A DNA stretch of 5,161 bases from positions 1-5,161 of the forward strand of contig DDPD01000057.1 of assembly GCA_002342025.1 (NCBI GenBank). Reading direction: 5' to 3'. Made by a program: the position numbers and the translations under genes. Below, in pieces: positions 4,944-5,161 of this stretch (its first letter is position 1; every line of letters begins with the position of its first letter). Origin of the DNA: Moraxellaceae bacterium UBA2477. Its GTDB lineage: Bacteria > Pseudomonadota > Gammaproteobacteria > Pseudomonadales > Moraxellaceae. Below the pieces are notes generated by a model. The model had not been told where the DNA came from and made no database searches. It saw nothing but the letters and a program-made list of their open reading frames with translations.

Positions 4944-5161
4944 ATGACGGAACAGAACCAAATTCAGCGCACGCTGACCGGCAAAGTCGTCAGCAACAAG
5001 ATGGACAAATCCATCACTGTTCTGATTGAACGTAAAGTCAAGCACCCGGTGTACGGCAAGTACATCACACGCTCGACCAAGCTGCATGCGCATGATGAAC
5101 AAAATGTTTGCCAAGAAGGCGACATTGTTACGATCTCCGAGTGCCGTCCATTGTCCAAAAC
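4944..5161 (+). CDS. rpsQ: 30S ribosomal protein S17 (uS17), 3' end cut by window
   Basis: S17 is an early-binding 30S protein of the body, with an OB-fold that holds 16S rRNA. The open frame runs from the ATG to the right edge, 72 complete codons with no stop. E. coli S17 has 84 residues, so a little over a dozen are probably missing. RTLTGKVVSNKMDKSITVLI (9-28), ERKVKHPVYGKYI (29-41), STKLHAHDE (44-52) and the final GDIVTISECRPLSK match the family well. AAGG at 4931-4934, inside the end of rpmC, is 9 nt before the ATG, and the gap after the rpmC stop is only 2 nt. Truncation is from the window boundary, with no sign of gene damage. Confidence 0.96.
   Translation, partial: MTEQNQIQRTLTGKVVSNKMDKSITVLIERKVKHPVYGKYITRSTKLHAHDEQNVCQEGDIVTISECRPLSK

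Noticed and set aside
1..5161. A new system, mobile element, CRISPR array or inserted gene
   Set aside because: The gene order is the uninterrupted canonical S10 operon, every gap is accounted for, and no long direct or inverted repeats, tRNA genes or foreign genes were seen.

Overview
The window is the first eleven genes of a bacterial S10 ribosomal protein operon, all on the + strand, with its untranslated leader. The order is rpsJ, rplC, rplD, rplW, rplB, rpsS, rplV, rpsC, rplP, rpmC and rpsQ, the canonical order of Escherichia coli and other gammaproteobacteria. rpsQ is cut by the right edge. Every product was recognised by comparing its translation with remembered family sequences; no search was run.

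Organism: the proteins look gammaproteobacterial, most like Pseudomonadales and especially Moraxellaceae. Points of resemblance are Cys37 and the following MPTRIERFNVLTSPHVNKDA stretch of S10, the MAIGLVGRKCGMTR start of L3, and the L29 tail ending in LLTEKQGN. The base composition looks moderate (about half G+C), higher than typical Acinetobacter or Psychrobacter, so a higher-GC relative is possible. This placement is an inference from memory. CGT and GGT codons are frequent, as expected for highly expressed genes.

Layout: positions 1-208 hold no gene. They carry a candidate promoter (-10 TATAAG at 29-34) and a leader of about 168 nt that can form four successive hairpins. The last hairpin (147-180) is followed at once by a T-rich run (183-191), just ahead of the rpsJ ribosome binding site. 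This is the architecture expected for an L4-controlled attenuator. From 209 onward the genes are packed tightly. The only gap of note is 53 nt between rpsJ and rplC, which contains a small hairpin. Other junctions are gaps of 2-19 nt, a 4-nt overlap (rplD/rplW) or a 1-nt overlap (rplP/rpmC). At three junctions the stop codon is itself the start of the next Shine-Dalgarno sequence.

The genes together supply parts of both ribosomal subunits: S10, S19, S3 and S17 for the 30S, and L3, L4, L23, L2, L22, L16 and L29 for the 50S. L4 is the probable feedback regulator of the whole unit. I found no mobile element, CRISPR array, tRNA, accessory gene or new system. This is a core housekeeping locus, and the observations below are modest.
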